Shown: positions 42,478 to 49,963 of the stretch, piece by piece
How positions within the stretch are numbered: the first letter of the stretch is position 1
Layout: each line of letters begins with the position of its first letter
Origin: Methylobacterium persicinum
GTDB taxonomy: Bacteria > Pseudomonadota > Alphaproteobacteria > Rhizobiales > Beijerinckiaceae
Assembly (NCBI RefSeq): GCF_022179525.1
Contig: NZ_BPQX01000023.1
Coordinates: forward strand, 40,067 to 104,066
DNA: 64,000 nt
Reading direction: 5' to 3'
The notes under the pieces: generated by a model
What the model was told of the DNA's origin: nothing
Databases searched by the model: none
What the model saw: the letters and a program-made list of their open reading frames with translations, nothing else
Translations under genes and position numbers: made by a program

Positions 42478-43590
42478 CTAGGACAGCGCGGCGGGACCGG
42501 GCGCGGGGGATCCCAAAGTGTAGTACCGCGAGGTCGTCCGCGCCCACGTCAGCATGTCGGAGGCATAAAGATCAGACGTGGTGATCCTTCTGCCGTCCGG
42601 GATGCTCGGGTGCCCGTAGACGCGACCAGTGAGGATGCGGACCTCGCGGGTCGTGGGTCGCCACTCCTCCAGGCGCGGCACGTCGGCGAGATCGGCGGCC
42701 GTGGGCTTGGCCCCGTCCCGGATGCCCTGGAGCTCGTCGGCGAGGTCGTGGAGCCGGTCGCCGGCCTCCCGCTGGTCGGGTTGCCGCGCCGCCGCGAACT
42801 CGGCTCCGAGCGCGGCCGCGTACGCCTCCGGATCGACCGCTTCCGCGTGGGGATTTTCGGCGACGAGGCGCAAGGCGGCGAGGAGCGGCACGCCGGCCGC
42901 GAGGGTCCGCGCAGTCCGATCGCCCTCGATAACGCGGGCCGCCTCCGCGCGGCTCAGCGACGGTAGGACCGTGGGCAGCACGCGCAGGGGCCCGGCCCCG
43001 ACGGCGAGCCGCGCCATCGCGGCCGTGAATGCCGCACCGGCGGGGGTGCCACCGCCGCGGCCGCAGCCCAGCAGCCATGGCGGCGCCGGACCGCCCGGAA
43101 CCGCACCGGCGGGCTCGGGCCGGTCGGCGTCGGCCTCCGCCCCGACGTCGGCGAGGGTGCAGGCCGCCATGTGCTCGTCGAGAGGGGTAGGGCCGACGAC
43201 CATCACGGGCACATCGATGCGGGCGCGCAGCGCGGCGTCCGCGAGGCAGGGCCCGGGCAGGTCGAGGATCACGTGACGGTCGGCCGCCGCGGCGATCTCG
43301 CCGGCGATAAGGGGATCGGCCTCGCAGACCGTCGCGGCATCGTGCTCCGCCACCGCGACCTCGTCGAGGCGGTAATGGCGTTCGGGGAGGTGCGCCTCAC
43401 CGGGCAAGGTGATGCGGACGAGGGTCACCGCCTCGCCGAGCGCGGCGTAGGCATCGGCGAGGATCAGGGCGGCATGCGTGGCGTCGGTGCGCCCAGAGCA
43501 TCCGAAGGTGGCGCTGATCACGAGAGCCTCCGTGAAAGGCACGGACGCGACCGCCCGGCGAAACGGTCGCCGGGCGGTCGCGTCAGACAT
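42478..43590 (-). CDS. ParA/MinD-like protein with degenerate Walker A (paralogue 1)
   Basis: A 370-residue protein whose first 150 residues follow the ParA/MinD fold: an N-terminal strand, ATFGCSGRTDATHAALILAD where KGGVGKTT is expected, HVILDLPGP at the Walker B place, and VMVVGPTPLDEHM. Both Walker A lysines are missing, so ATP hydrolysis is doubtful. The C-terminal half is helical and unknown. The segment from PPWLLGCGRGGG to LLAALRLVAENPHAEAVDPE is shared with the protein at 44085-44870. It has its own promoter (43609-43638). Confidence 0.65.
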   Translation of the reverse strand: MSDATARRPFRRAVASVPFTEALVISATFGCSGRTDATHAALILADAYAALGEAVTLVRITLPGEAHLPERHYRLDEVAVAEHDAATVCEADPLIAGEIAAAADRHVILDLPGPCLADAALRARIDVPVMVVGPTPLDEHMAACTLADVGAEADADRPEPAGAVPGGPAPPWLLGCGRGGGTPAGAAFTAAMARLAVGAGPLRVLPTVLPSLSRAEAARVIEGDRTARTLAAGVPLLAALRLVAENPHAEAVDPEAYAAALGAEFAAARQPDQREAGDRLHDLADELQGIRDGAKPTAADLADVPRLEEWRPTTREVRILTGRVYGHPSIPDGRRITTSDLYASDMLTWARTTSRYYTLGSPAPGPAALS

Positions 43591-43608
43591 GCGTTGTTGA
43601 GGAAGCGA

Positions 43609-43638
43609 ATATTAGCGCAAAACCTGTGATTAATGCAA
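43609..43638 (-). promoter_or_regulatory. Promoter of the ParA-like gene (TTGCAT-N18-TAATAT)
   Basis: On the minus strand TTGCAT and TAATAT are separated by 18 bases, 19 bases upstream of the ATG. The -10 lies in the 14-base element TGCGCTAATATTCG, which recurs with one change (TGCGGTAATATTCG) before the paralogous gene at 44911-44924. Confidence 0.55.
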
Positions 43639-43681
43639 CAAGTTTCGAGCACACGCAAGTAGTCTTACGCGTAGAAGGTTA

Positions 43682-43705
43682 ATATCCACAGCGAACTGTG
43701 GATAT
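43682..43705. repeat. Perfect 10-bp inverted repeat made of two DnaA-box-like sequences
   Basis: ATATCCACAG, a CGAA loop, then CTGTGGATAT. Each arm has 8 of 9 bases of the DnaA box TTATCCACA. It may bind DnaA or act as a hairpin that ends the leftward transcript of the small gene at 43765-44073. Confidence 0.7.
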
Positions 43706-43764
43706 CTTTCTCTTACGACACCACCGCATCAAGGGCGGGTGCCAGGGCGAGGCGTCTGGGCCGC

Positions 43765-44073
43765 TCACGACTGGGCCCAGCCATCCTCTTCGTCGCGGAC
43801 GGCTTGGTGCAGGCGCAGGGCGAGGGTCACCGCCCCATCGTCGTCGTGGTCGAAGTCGCCGTCGAGCAGCAGCGGGAGCGGGGGCTCGTCCCAGGCGGCA
43901 TGGGTCGCGCCGACCGGGTTCGCGGGGCCGGCGGGCGCCGCGAGGCGCCCCATGGTCCGGTCGAGGGCCTTCCGGGCGGCGGAGCGTTTGCGCGCGCGGC
44001 GGCCCGGTCCGGGCCCCGGCCTCGGGCGGGCGGCGGGCGTGTCGTTCCGGGCATGCTTGGTGCGGACGGTCAT
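43765..44073 (-). CDS. Small basic/acidic two-part protein of unknown function
   Basis: A 102-residue frame from ATG 44073 with a GGAGCC ribosome site. The N-terminal 50 residues are very rich in Arg, Pro and Ala; the C-terminal part is acidic (LLLDGDFDHDDDGAVTLA). It follows the second ParA-like gene with an 11-base gap. Such a charged protein could bind DNA or be an antidote-like partner, but no family is recognised. Confidence 0.55.
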   Translation of the reverse strand: MTVRTKHARNDTPAARPRPGPGPGRRARKRSAARKALDRTMGRLAAPAGPANPVGATHAAWDEPPLPLLLDGDFDHDDDGAVTLALRLHQAVRDEEDGWAQS

Positions 44074-44084
44074 GGCAGGCTCCA

Positions 44085-44870
44085 TCAGGCGAGGGTGGCA
44101 CACGCGCAGCCCGCCGTGTGGCGGGGCGCGATGTGGGGCTTGGCGGTCCCGAGCCTGCGCAGGCTCGACGCCCGCGGCTTGCGCCGGGCGATCGGACGCG
44201 GGACCGACATCCTGCGGGCGGGTGCCCCGGCGGCATCGCTCGGGTCGCCGTCGAGGTCGGCGGCCAGCTCCAGGAGGCTCATCCGGAGCCTCAGGTCGGC
44301 GGCGGTTCCCGCCTCATCGAACAGCGCGTTGAGGCGACCCGGATCGAGGCGCGGCGCGTGCGGGTCCTCCGCGACGAGGTACAGTGCGGCGGCGAGACCG
44401 GCGGAGCGGGACATCAGGTCGACGCAGGGCTCGCCGGCGAGCAGCCGGGCGGCCTTCTCGCGCCGGAGGGCCTCCAGCGTCACCGGCAGCGCGCGCAGGC
44501 CGGCCGGACGGGCGCTGCCGCAACAGGCGAGCAACCAGGGCGGGGGGAGGTCGGGCAGGGCGTCCGCGGCCACCGCGCGCAGTGCCGCGGACGCCGCCAG
44601 CGGCCTCGGCCCGAACGAGACGACCGCGACGTCGACACGGCTCCTGATGGAGCGGTCGCCGAGGTGCGCCAGCGGCAGCGCGACCATGAGGTGGCGCCCA
44701 TGGACGCGCGCGGCGTCGAGGGCGTTCGGGAGCGCCTCGACGATCCGGCCGCTGCCGGCCATGAGGCTCGGCGGGGCGTCATCGTCGGCGGCGCGGCGGT
44801 CGAGGGCGCTGCTCGCGAGGAGGGCTGCTTGGCTGGCCGACACGTCATCGGCAAAGAACGCTGCGATCAC
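44085..44870 (-). CDS. ParA/MinD-like protein, strongly degenerate (paralogue 2)
   Basis: A 261-residue protein from GTG 44870 with a GGAG ribosome site. At the Walker A position it reads FFADDVSASQAALLASSALD, with no P-loop at all. VDVAVVSFGPRPLAASAAL corresponds to the ParA switch strand. PPWLLACCGSARPAG and AAALYLVAEDPHAPRLDPGR match the larger paralogue at 42478-43590. It is the first gene of the leftward block. Its role may be to pair with or titrate the larger paralogue. Confidence 0.6.
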   Translation of the reverse strand: MIAAFFADDVSASQAALLASSALDRRAADDDAPPSLMAGSGRIVEALPNALDAARVHGRHLMVALPLAHLGDRSIRSRVDVAVVSFGPRPLAASAALRAVAADALPDLPPPWLLACCGSARPAGLRALPVTLEALRREKAARLLAGEPCVDLMSRSAGLAAALYLVAEDPHAPRLDPGRLNALFDEAGTAADLRLRMSLLELAADLDGDPSDAAGAPARRMSVPRPIARRKPRASSLRRLGTAKPHIAPRHTAGCACATLA

Positions 44871-44910
44871 GGGAAGTCTCCGTGAGTGAGTCCGTGCTTC
44901 TTGGCACGAA

Positions 44911-44924
44911 CGAATATTACCGCA
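44911..44924 (-). promoter_or_regulatory. Conserved -10-like element before ParA-like paralogue 2
   Basis: CGAATATTACCGCA matches CGAATATTAGCGCA at 43606-43619 with one difference. It lies 41 bases before the GTG start; a clear -35 partner is not visible. Confidence 0.4.
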
Positions 44925-44950
44925 GGTCCGACCAGTAAGACCAGCAAAAT

Positions 44951-44965
44951 CTCTAGTCACTAGAG
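44951..44965. repeat. Palindrome CTCTAGT-C-ACTAGAG
   Basis: A perfect 7-base dyad around one base, about 80 bases before the leftward block. A near-identical dyad stands at 47204-47220 before the zinc/cadmium ATPase gene. Candidate binding site for the same regulator. Confidence 0.65.
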
Positions 44966-45371
44966 GTTTCCCGCGTCTGAGGTTAAGGCGGAGTTGCTTT
45001 CCGAGGCCGAGCCAGCGGCGGGTCGCGCGCGAGCCGCTCAAGCCTCGGGTCGCCTCGGCCCGATCATGCGGCATGCGCCTCATCGGCACGTCGCCGGACG
45101 CGAATGCCGCTTTCGGTCGTCCCACCGGCCCGCACGAACCGTCGGCGCAGCGGACCGAGTTGGCGTAGTCGGTAACGCGTAACGCTATGCGTAACCCGCT
45201 ACGACCGTCGACACCTCGGACGGCGCCTGGAGCGTGGAACCACTCGCCCGTGTCGACGCGTATGCGCGCCGCGGAACCGGCACGGTCGTCCCCTCCTTGC
45301 CGGTGGCGTTCCGGTGCGGGCTGAGCGGTGGGCGCGACGACCATTCCTTCATCGCTCGCGGGCGCTTCGGC
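44966..45371. other. Intergenic region with inverted-repeat end
   Basis: Lies between the divergent ParA-like block and the rightward small gene at 45372. It contains the repeat at 45172-45195. A frame with a GTG at 45234 is open through the right half but its residues do not look like protein before 45372. No RNA gene seen. Confidence 0.45.
45172..45195. repeat. Left copy of divergent inverted repeat
   Basis: GTAACGCGTAACGCTATGCGTAAC: three GTAACGC-like words around CGCTATGCG. Read inward, the right-hand element (47066 back to 47030) begins GTAACACGTAGCG and also contains CGCTATGCG, so the two form an imperfect inverted pair around 1.9 kb. Confidence 0.55.
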
Positions 45372-45740
45372 CTGATGGAGGCGGTACCGAAACCTGGACC
45401 GCTGGCCGACCGGCCGGCGGAGCCGACGGTCGCGGACGAGCCACCGGCAATGAGCAAGCGGCGGTTCTGGCGCCGGTTCGTGCAGGCGGTCCACGCCCTC
45501 CTGGCGAAGGAAGGTTCGCTGACGGCCGAGGAGATCCTGGAGCGGATCGATCCCGAGTGGATCGGGGCATCCGAGCGGTTTCAGCGGATCACCCCCGGAC
45601 GTCTCCGGTACAAGCTGCGCGGGCGGATCGACGAGGGCAGGCCCTTCGAGGAGCTCCCGGGCGAGCGGTTCGCCGCCGTTTCCGGAGAGGAACCCTGGGA
45701 CGGCGAGAGCGCGATGTCCGGGGCGGTGCGGAACGGGTGA
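45372..45740 (+). CDS. Small protein of unknown function
   Basis: A 122-residue frame from ATG 45372; ATG 45450 (MSKRRFWRRFVQAVHALLAK) would give 96 residues. The part after 45450 is convincing: a basic amphipathic start, AEEILERIDPEWIGASERF and a KLRGRIDEGRPFEELPGERF segment that looks like a small winged or AHTH-like fold. It is followed at 45784 by another small gene on the same strand. Function unknown. Confidence 0.5.
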   Translation: MMEAVPKPGPLADRPAEPTVADEPPAMSKRRFWRRFVQAVHALLAKEGSLTAEEILERIDPEWIGASERFQRITPGRLRYKLRGRIDEGRPFEELPGERFAAVSGEEPWDGESAMSGAVRNG

Positions 45741-45783
45741 CACCCTGCGCCGTTGCCCGCTCGCTCGAACGGGAGGCGATTGC

Positions 45784-46119
45784 GTGACCCCTGCGGAAAT
45801 CGAGGCCAAGGTCCGAGGTGCGCATGTGGAGGCACTGCGGAACCGCTTCATGCAGAGGCACCGGAGCCCGCGCATCACCGACCTGTTCCGCGACGTGAGG
45901 CTGTACGGCCGGGAGGCGGGGGTCGACTTCGCCGAGACGCATCTCGGCCGGCTCGTCGACGAGGCCGTCGGGGTGGCCGGGTGCAGGGAATGCGCGTTGG
46001 AGATGACGCTCCCCGGCTCGGGCCGCGCAGCCCTCGAAGGGATGGCGCAGGCGCTTCGGGATCTCACCGGCCTGGAGGTCGAGGTGGACGGGACGACGGT
46101 TCGGCTGAGCTGGGCTTGA
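45784..46119 (+). CDS. Small alpha/beta protein of unknown function
   Basis: A 111-residue frame with a GTG start. MTPAEIEAKVRGAHVEALRN and an internal VAGCRECALEMTLPGSGRAA are helical with a short loop holding two cysteines; the end (LTGLEVEVDGTTVRLSWA) is a beta hairpin. Convergent with the TIR gene, with about 50 bases between them. No family recognised. Confidence 0.5.
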   Translation: MTPAEIEAKVRGAHVEALRNRFMQRHRSPRITDLFRDVRLYGREAGVDFAETHLGRLVDEAVGVAGCRECALEMTLPGSGRAALEGMAQALRDLTGLEVEVDGTTVRLSWA

Positions 46120-46170
46120 TCTGCCGGGGTTCGTCCTCTGACGAGCCTGATCGGATCGTGCCCTGCGCGA

Positions 46171-46902
46171 TCAGGCTTTGCTCGGCCCGCGCACGGGTTT
46201 TTTCCGCGCCGGCCCAGGGGCGCTTCGGGTGACGGACTGCGAACCTTGCGGCTTGACGGGGGATGCGGGCTTGGTCGGGGGACCCGGTCTGGTCTTCGGG
46301 ACGGCGCGCTTCGCCCGCACGGGCCGGGCCGGGGCCGCGGTCATGTCCTTGCGAACCGCCGCGACCACGCGCCGAATGCCCTGGGCGACGTTGAGGTACG
46401 CCTCGTCGGCGCTGCGCCACCGGGTCACGTCGCGCCCGTCCTCGGGCAGGAGCTTGAAACCGGCGGGCGGGGTCGACTTCCAGTCGCAGGGGCGCACGAC
46501 GACGGCGACCACGCGCATGGCCCCGCGGGCGCGGCGGTTCATGGCGCGGCGGTACTCGATCTTCCAGCAATAATTGCTGGCCAGGTAGTCGGGGCTGAGC
46601 AGGCCGACGAAGACGTGGGCGTCGCGCAGCGCCCGAGCGATGCCGGTATCGAGCTTGTCGCCGGCATCCATGTCGCCGTCGAACCAGCTCCTCACGTTGT
46701 CACGCTCCAGGGGCGCGAGGTGGATGCCGAGCCTCCTCCGGGCCTCGGCGTCGCGGTGCGAGTACGAGACGAAGATCCGGACCTCGGGCTTCTCTGCCTT
46801 AGCCCGCGGGGCCGCTGCGGACTTCGGGGTCGGATGCGTCCGGGAGGCCGCTTTCGCAGGCACGCCGGGCTTTTCGGGACGCGTACGGGCGCGGGCGCGC
46901 AT
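46171..46902 (-). CDS. TIR-domain protein with basic tails
   Basis: 243 residues from ATG 46902. Residues about 38-165 form a TIR domain: VRIFVSYSHRDAEARRRL, then SWFDGDMDAGDKLD, HVFVGLLSPDYLASNYCW and a candidate catalytic Glu in WKIEYRRAM. Both tails are rich in Arg, Lys, Pro and Ala and probably unstructured. Bacterial TIR domains often cleave NAD+ or make cyclic ADP-ribose signals in phage defence. No sensor domain is fused, so a partner protein is likely; neighbours of unknown function at 45372-46119 are candidates. Confidence 0.82.
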   Translation of the reverse strand: MRARARTRPEKPGVPAKAASRTHPTPKSAAAPRAKAEKPEVRIFVSYSHRDAEARRRLGIHLAPLERDNVRSWFDGDMDAGDKLDTGIARALRDAHVFVGLLSPDYLASNYCWKIEYRRAMNRRARGAMRVVAVVVRPCDWKSTPPAGFKLLPEDGRDVTRWRSADEAYLNVAQGIRRVVAAVRKDMTAAPARPVRAKRAVPKTRPGPPTKPASPVKPQGSQSVTRSAPGPARKKPVRGPSKA

Positions 46903-47029
46903 GGAAGCCCCCGTCAGGTTGCCGGCCAAGTTCGGGATTCATGCGCTCCGAACCGGGTTTGTTCCCTACGGGGAAGGGGATAACCCGGCTGGCGTCGGCC
47001 TTGGTCGCCGGGTGGGCGACTCGGCCGGG

Positions 47030-47066
47030 AACGCATAGCGCATAGCGGCATCCGCTACGTGTTACG
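47030..47066. repeat. Right copy of divergent inverted repeat
   Basis: Contains two overlapping CGCATAGCG words (47032-47040, 47039-47047) and CGCTACGTGTTAC. Read on the minus strand it is GTAACACGTAGCG then CGCTATGCGCTATGCG, an imperfect inverted match to 45172-45195. Confidence 0.55.
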
Positions 47067-47198
47067 GCTCCAGTCGGAAGGCGCGATCTCGGACGCGCTT
47101 GCCGGCCCGCTCCGCCGCCTCGGCCGTGCTCCAATTCCGGCTCCAGGACCAGGGCGCGGGCGCGCCGCGTGCTTGGCCGGAGGTTTCGTCACGGCCTC

Positions 47199-47229
47199 TT
47201 GCTCCTCTAGCCACTAGAGGAAGTACAGC
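47199..47229 (+). promoter_or_regulatory. MerR-type promoter and operator of zntA
   Basis: TTGCTC (47199-47204) and TACAGC (47224-47229) are 19 bases apart, the long spacing typical of MerR-family promoters. The spacer holds the dyad CCTCTAG-CCA-CTAGAGG (47204-47220), close in form to CadR/PbrR operators. No merR-type regulator gene is in the window. Confidence 0.5.
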
Positions 47230-47259
47230 GATGTCCGAGAGATGCGGAAGGCACCGGCG

Positions 47260-49398
47260 ATGAGCGACGCTGTAACCCTGGACCGGACGGAGGCCCCCCC
47301 GACGCGCCTGCGCGTTTCGGGGATGGATTGCGCTTCCTGCGCCGCCAAGGTCGAGAATGCCGTGCGGCGCCTGCCCGGCATCGAGGACATTCAGATTTCT
47401 GTGGCGACAGAGACGCTGACGGTGCGTCACGGCCCGGGCATCGATGCGCGGGCCATCGCCGCGACAGTTCGTGGACTGGGCTACGGCGCCGAGGATCCCG
47501 AGGCGACCACCGCGTCGGACACGGACACGCCTGAGCTTCCCTGGTGGCGGGCACCGAAGGCGCTTCTGGCCTTCGCCTGCGGGACGGCCCTGGTGTTGGC
47601 CTACGCCATCGGCCATGCCGCGCCGGTGACGGAGCGCTGGGCTTTCCTAGTCGCCATGATGGTCGGGCTAGTGCCGGTCGCACGGCGTGCCGTCGCCGCG
47701 GCCTGGCACGGGACGCCGTTCTCCATCGAGACACTGATGTCGGTGGCGGCGATCGGCGCGACCCTGATCGGGGCGACCGAGGAGGCGGCGACGGTCGTGT
47801 TCCTGTTCCTGGTCGGCGAGGTGCTGGAGGGCGTCGCCGCCGGCCGCGCCCGGGCGAGCATCCGCGGCCTCACGGGCCTGGTGCCGGACACGGCGCTGCT
47901 GGAGCGCGGAGGGGAGACGGAGCGGGTGCCCGCAGCGAGCCTGAGGGTCGGGACGACCGTCCTGGTGCGTCCCGGCGACCGCGTCCCGGCCGACGGGACC
48001 GTCCTCGACGGCGAGAGTGCGGTGGACGAGGCGCCGGTCACCGGCGAGAGCGTGCCGCGGCGCAAGGGCCCGGGCGAGCCCGTCTTCGCCGGGACGGTCA
48101 ACGGCGACGGCGCGCTCCGCGTCCAGGTGACTGCGGCGGCGCGAGACAACACCATCGCGCGGGTGGTTCGTTTGGTGGAGGAGGCGCAGGAGGCCAAGGC
48201 TCCGACCGAGCGCCTGATCGACCGGGTCTCCAAGGTCTACACCCCGGCCGTCGTGGGCGTTGCATTCCTCGTCGCCGTGCTCCCGCCCCTCGTCGCCGGG
48301 GCCGCCTGGGCCGAGTGGGTCTACAAGGGGCTGGCCATCCTGCTGATCGGCTGCCCGTGCGCCTTGGTCATCTCGACCCCGGCAGCCATCGCGGCCGGGC
48401 TCTCGGCGGGCGCCCGGCGCGGCCTGCTCATCAAGGGCGGCGCCGTCCTGGAGCGGCTAGCCGCCGTCACCATGGTCGCCTTCGACAAGACCGGTACCCT
48501 GACCGAGGGCAAGCCGGTCGTCACCGACGTCGTGGGATTCGGTCGGTCCGAACGGGACGTACTCTCGCTCGCGGGCGCCCTTGAGGGCGGCTCCTCGCAC
48601 CCCCTCGCCCGGGCGGTCCTGGCGAAGGCGGCGGAGGCCGGGGCGCCAGTGCCCCCGGCCTTCGGGGCTCAGGCGCTCGGCGGCAAGGGCGTGACCGGCA
48701 AGGTCGGCGGCCTCGACCTGTTCCTCGGTTCGCCGCGCGAGGCGGCGGCGCGCGCGGCGCTCACGGCTGAGCAGGAGGCGCGGGTCTCCGCCCTGCACGG
48801 CGAGGGCAAGACCGTCGCCGCCCTGGTGGTGAACGGGGTGCTGGCCGGCCTGCTCGGCATGCGCGACGAGCCTCGGTCCGATGCGAAGGCCGGGATCGAC
48901 CGGCTTGCGGCGCAGGGCATCGAAGCAATCGTGCTCACCGGCGACAACGCCCGCACCGCCGGGGCCGTGGCCGGGGCCCTCGGCATCGAGGCGCAGGCGG
49001 AGCTCCTGCCGGAGGACAAGCAGCGGATCGTGCGCGAGCTTCAGGCCCGGGGCCTGGTCGTGGCGAAGGTTGGCGACGGCATCAACGACGCCCCGGCGCT
49101 CGCGGCGGCCGACGTCGGCATCGCGATGGGCGGCGGCACCGACGTCGCCCTGGAGACGGCCGACGCCGCGGTGCTGCACGGGCGCGTCGCCGACGTGGCG
49201 CGCATGGTCGAGCTCTCCCGCCGGACACTGGCGAACATCCGGGCGAACATCGGCATCGCCCTCGGCCTGAAGGCGGTGTTCCTGGCGACGACGGTGGCCG
49301 GCCTCACCGGGCTCTGGCCCGCGATCCTCGCCGACACCGGCGCCACGGTCCTCGTGACCGCGAATGCCCTGCGGCTCCTGCGGACGCCGGCTGGATGA
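47260..49398 (+). CDS. zntA: Zn2+/Cd2+/Pb2+-exporting P1B-type ATPase
   Basis: A 712-residue heavy-metal P-type ATPase. The N-terminal metal-binding domain has GMDCASC (C24, C27). The transmembrane metal site is CPC in GCPCALVIS, with the ZntA-specific Lys in LGLKAVFL and Asp in ILADTGATVLV. DKTGTLT, SSHPLA and GDGINDAP are intact. It pumps divalent soft metals out of the cytoplasm. ATG 47260 has a GGAAGG ribosome site; ATG 47242 is possible. Confidence 0.92.
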   Translation: MSDAVTLDRTEAPPTRLRVSGMDCASCAAKVENAVRRLPGIEDIQISVATETLTVRHGPGIDARAIAATVRGLGYGAEDPEATTASDTDTPELPWWRAPKALLAFACGTALVLAYAIGHAAPVTERWAFLVAMMVGLVPVARRAVAAAWHGTPFSIETLMSVAAIGATLIGATEEAATVVFLFLVGEVLEGVAAGRARASIRGLTGLVPDTALLERGGETERVPAASLRVGTTVLVRPGDRVPADGTVLDGESAVDEAPVTGESVPRRKGPGEPVFAGTVNGDGALRVQVTAAARDNTIARVVRLVEEAQEAKAPTERLIDRVSKVYTPAVVGVAFLVAVLPPLVAGAAWAEWVYKGLAILLIGCPCALVISTPAAIAAGLSAGARRGLLIKGGAVLERLAAVTMVAFDKTGTLTEGKPVVTDVVGFGRSERDVLSLAGALEGGSSHPLARAVLAKAAEAGAPVPPAFGAQALGGKGVTGKVGGLDLFLGSPREAAARAALTAEQEARVSALHGEGKTVAALVVNGVLAGLLGMRDEPRSDAKAGIDRLAAQGIEAIVLTGDNARTAGAVAGALGIEAQAELLPEDKQRIVRELQARGLVVAKVGDGINDAPALAAADVGIAMGGGTDVALETADAAVLHGRVADVARMVELSRRTLANIRANIGIALGLKAVFLATTVAGLTGLWPAILADTGATVLVTANALRLLRTPAG

Positions 49399-49489
49399 CG
49401 CCCGCGGTCCGGCACGCGTCCGGCCCAGGAAAGTCAGAGCGCGCGGCCGATGCGGGGCCTCATGCGCTGAATGTACGTGGATAGGCGGG

Positions 49490-49939
49490 ATGGCGAACGA
49501 GGTTTCGATGAGGCGGCGCGCGCTCTCCGGCTGTGCAGGCATCCTGCTGTCGTTCCTATCCGGCTGTGGAGGAGAGGGGCTGCCCGGTATCCAAGTCGGC
49601 TCGGGCGAGGGCGGCAGCACGTTCGGCCTGGACTCCCTGCCTTTCCAGATCCAGCGCGCCGACGGCAGCGTCCTGACCGGTCACGCATCGGTCCGCCTGC
49701 TACGGGTCAGCTTCTTCACGCGGGACGCGAAGGGCTACGTCGTGTGCAGCGGCAGCTTCACGTTGGATCTCAAGCATGCGCCGGCGCCGGTGAGCGTCGA
49801 TTGCACCGGCGCGGGCATCCTGCCCGGTACAGTCACGACGGCGTGGGCCGATCATGGGGAGGGTTCGTTCACCGAACGGTCCGGAGGCACCGCGACGTTC
49901 CGTTACGGCGCGTCGCTCTCGCCGGCCACGGGCAGCTGA
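49490..49939 (+). CDS. Putative lipoprotein of unknown function
   Basis: A 149-residue protein starting MANEVSMRRRALSGCAGILL with lipobox LSGC, so probably acylated and anchored facing the periplasm. The mature part is beta-rich (ASVRLLRVSFFTRDAKGYVV, SGGTATFRYGASLSP) with two cysteines. ATG 49508 may be the real start. It follows zntA after about 90 bases; a metal-related role is possible only by position. Confidence 0.6.
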   Translation: MANEVSMRRRALSGCAGILLSFLSGCGGEGLPGIQVGSGEGGSTFGLDSLPFQIQRADGSVLTGHASVRLLRVSFFTRDAKGYVVCSGSFTLDLKHAPAPVSVDCTGAGILPGTVTTAWADHGEGSFTERSGGTATFRYGASLSPATGS

Positions 49940-49963
49940 GGGCCACGCCGGCCCTGGGGCATC

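Larger units (their letters stand above)
46903..47259. other. Intergenic region between the TIR gene and zntA
   Basis: Contains the right copy of the inverted repeat (47030-47066) and the palindrome at 47204-47220 with the predicted zntA promoter. Open frames here overlap on both strands without gene-like features. Confidence 0.55.

Noticed and set aside
43682-43705. A functional replication origin
   Set aside because: No replication initiator gene, no AT-rich unwinding region and only two box-like sequences; kept only as a curiosity.
44871-46067. An N-terminal extension of the ParA-like paralogue 2 across the intergenic region and over 45372-46067
   Set aside because: It crosses the conserved -10 element, the palindrome and two plus-strand genes; the GTG at 44870 has a ribosome site.
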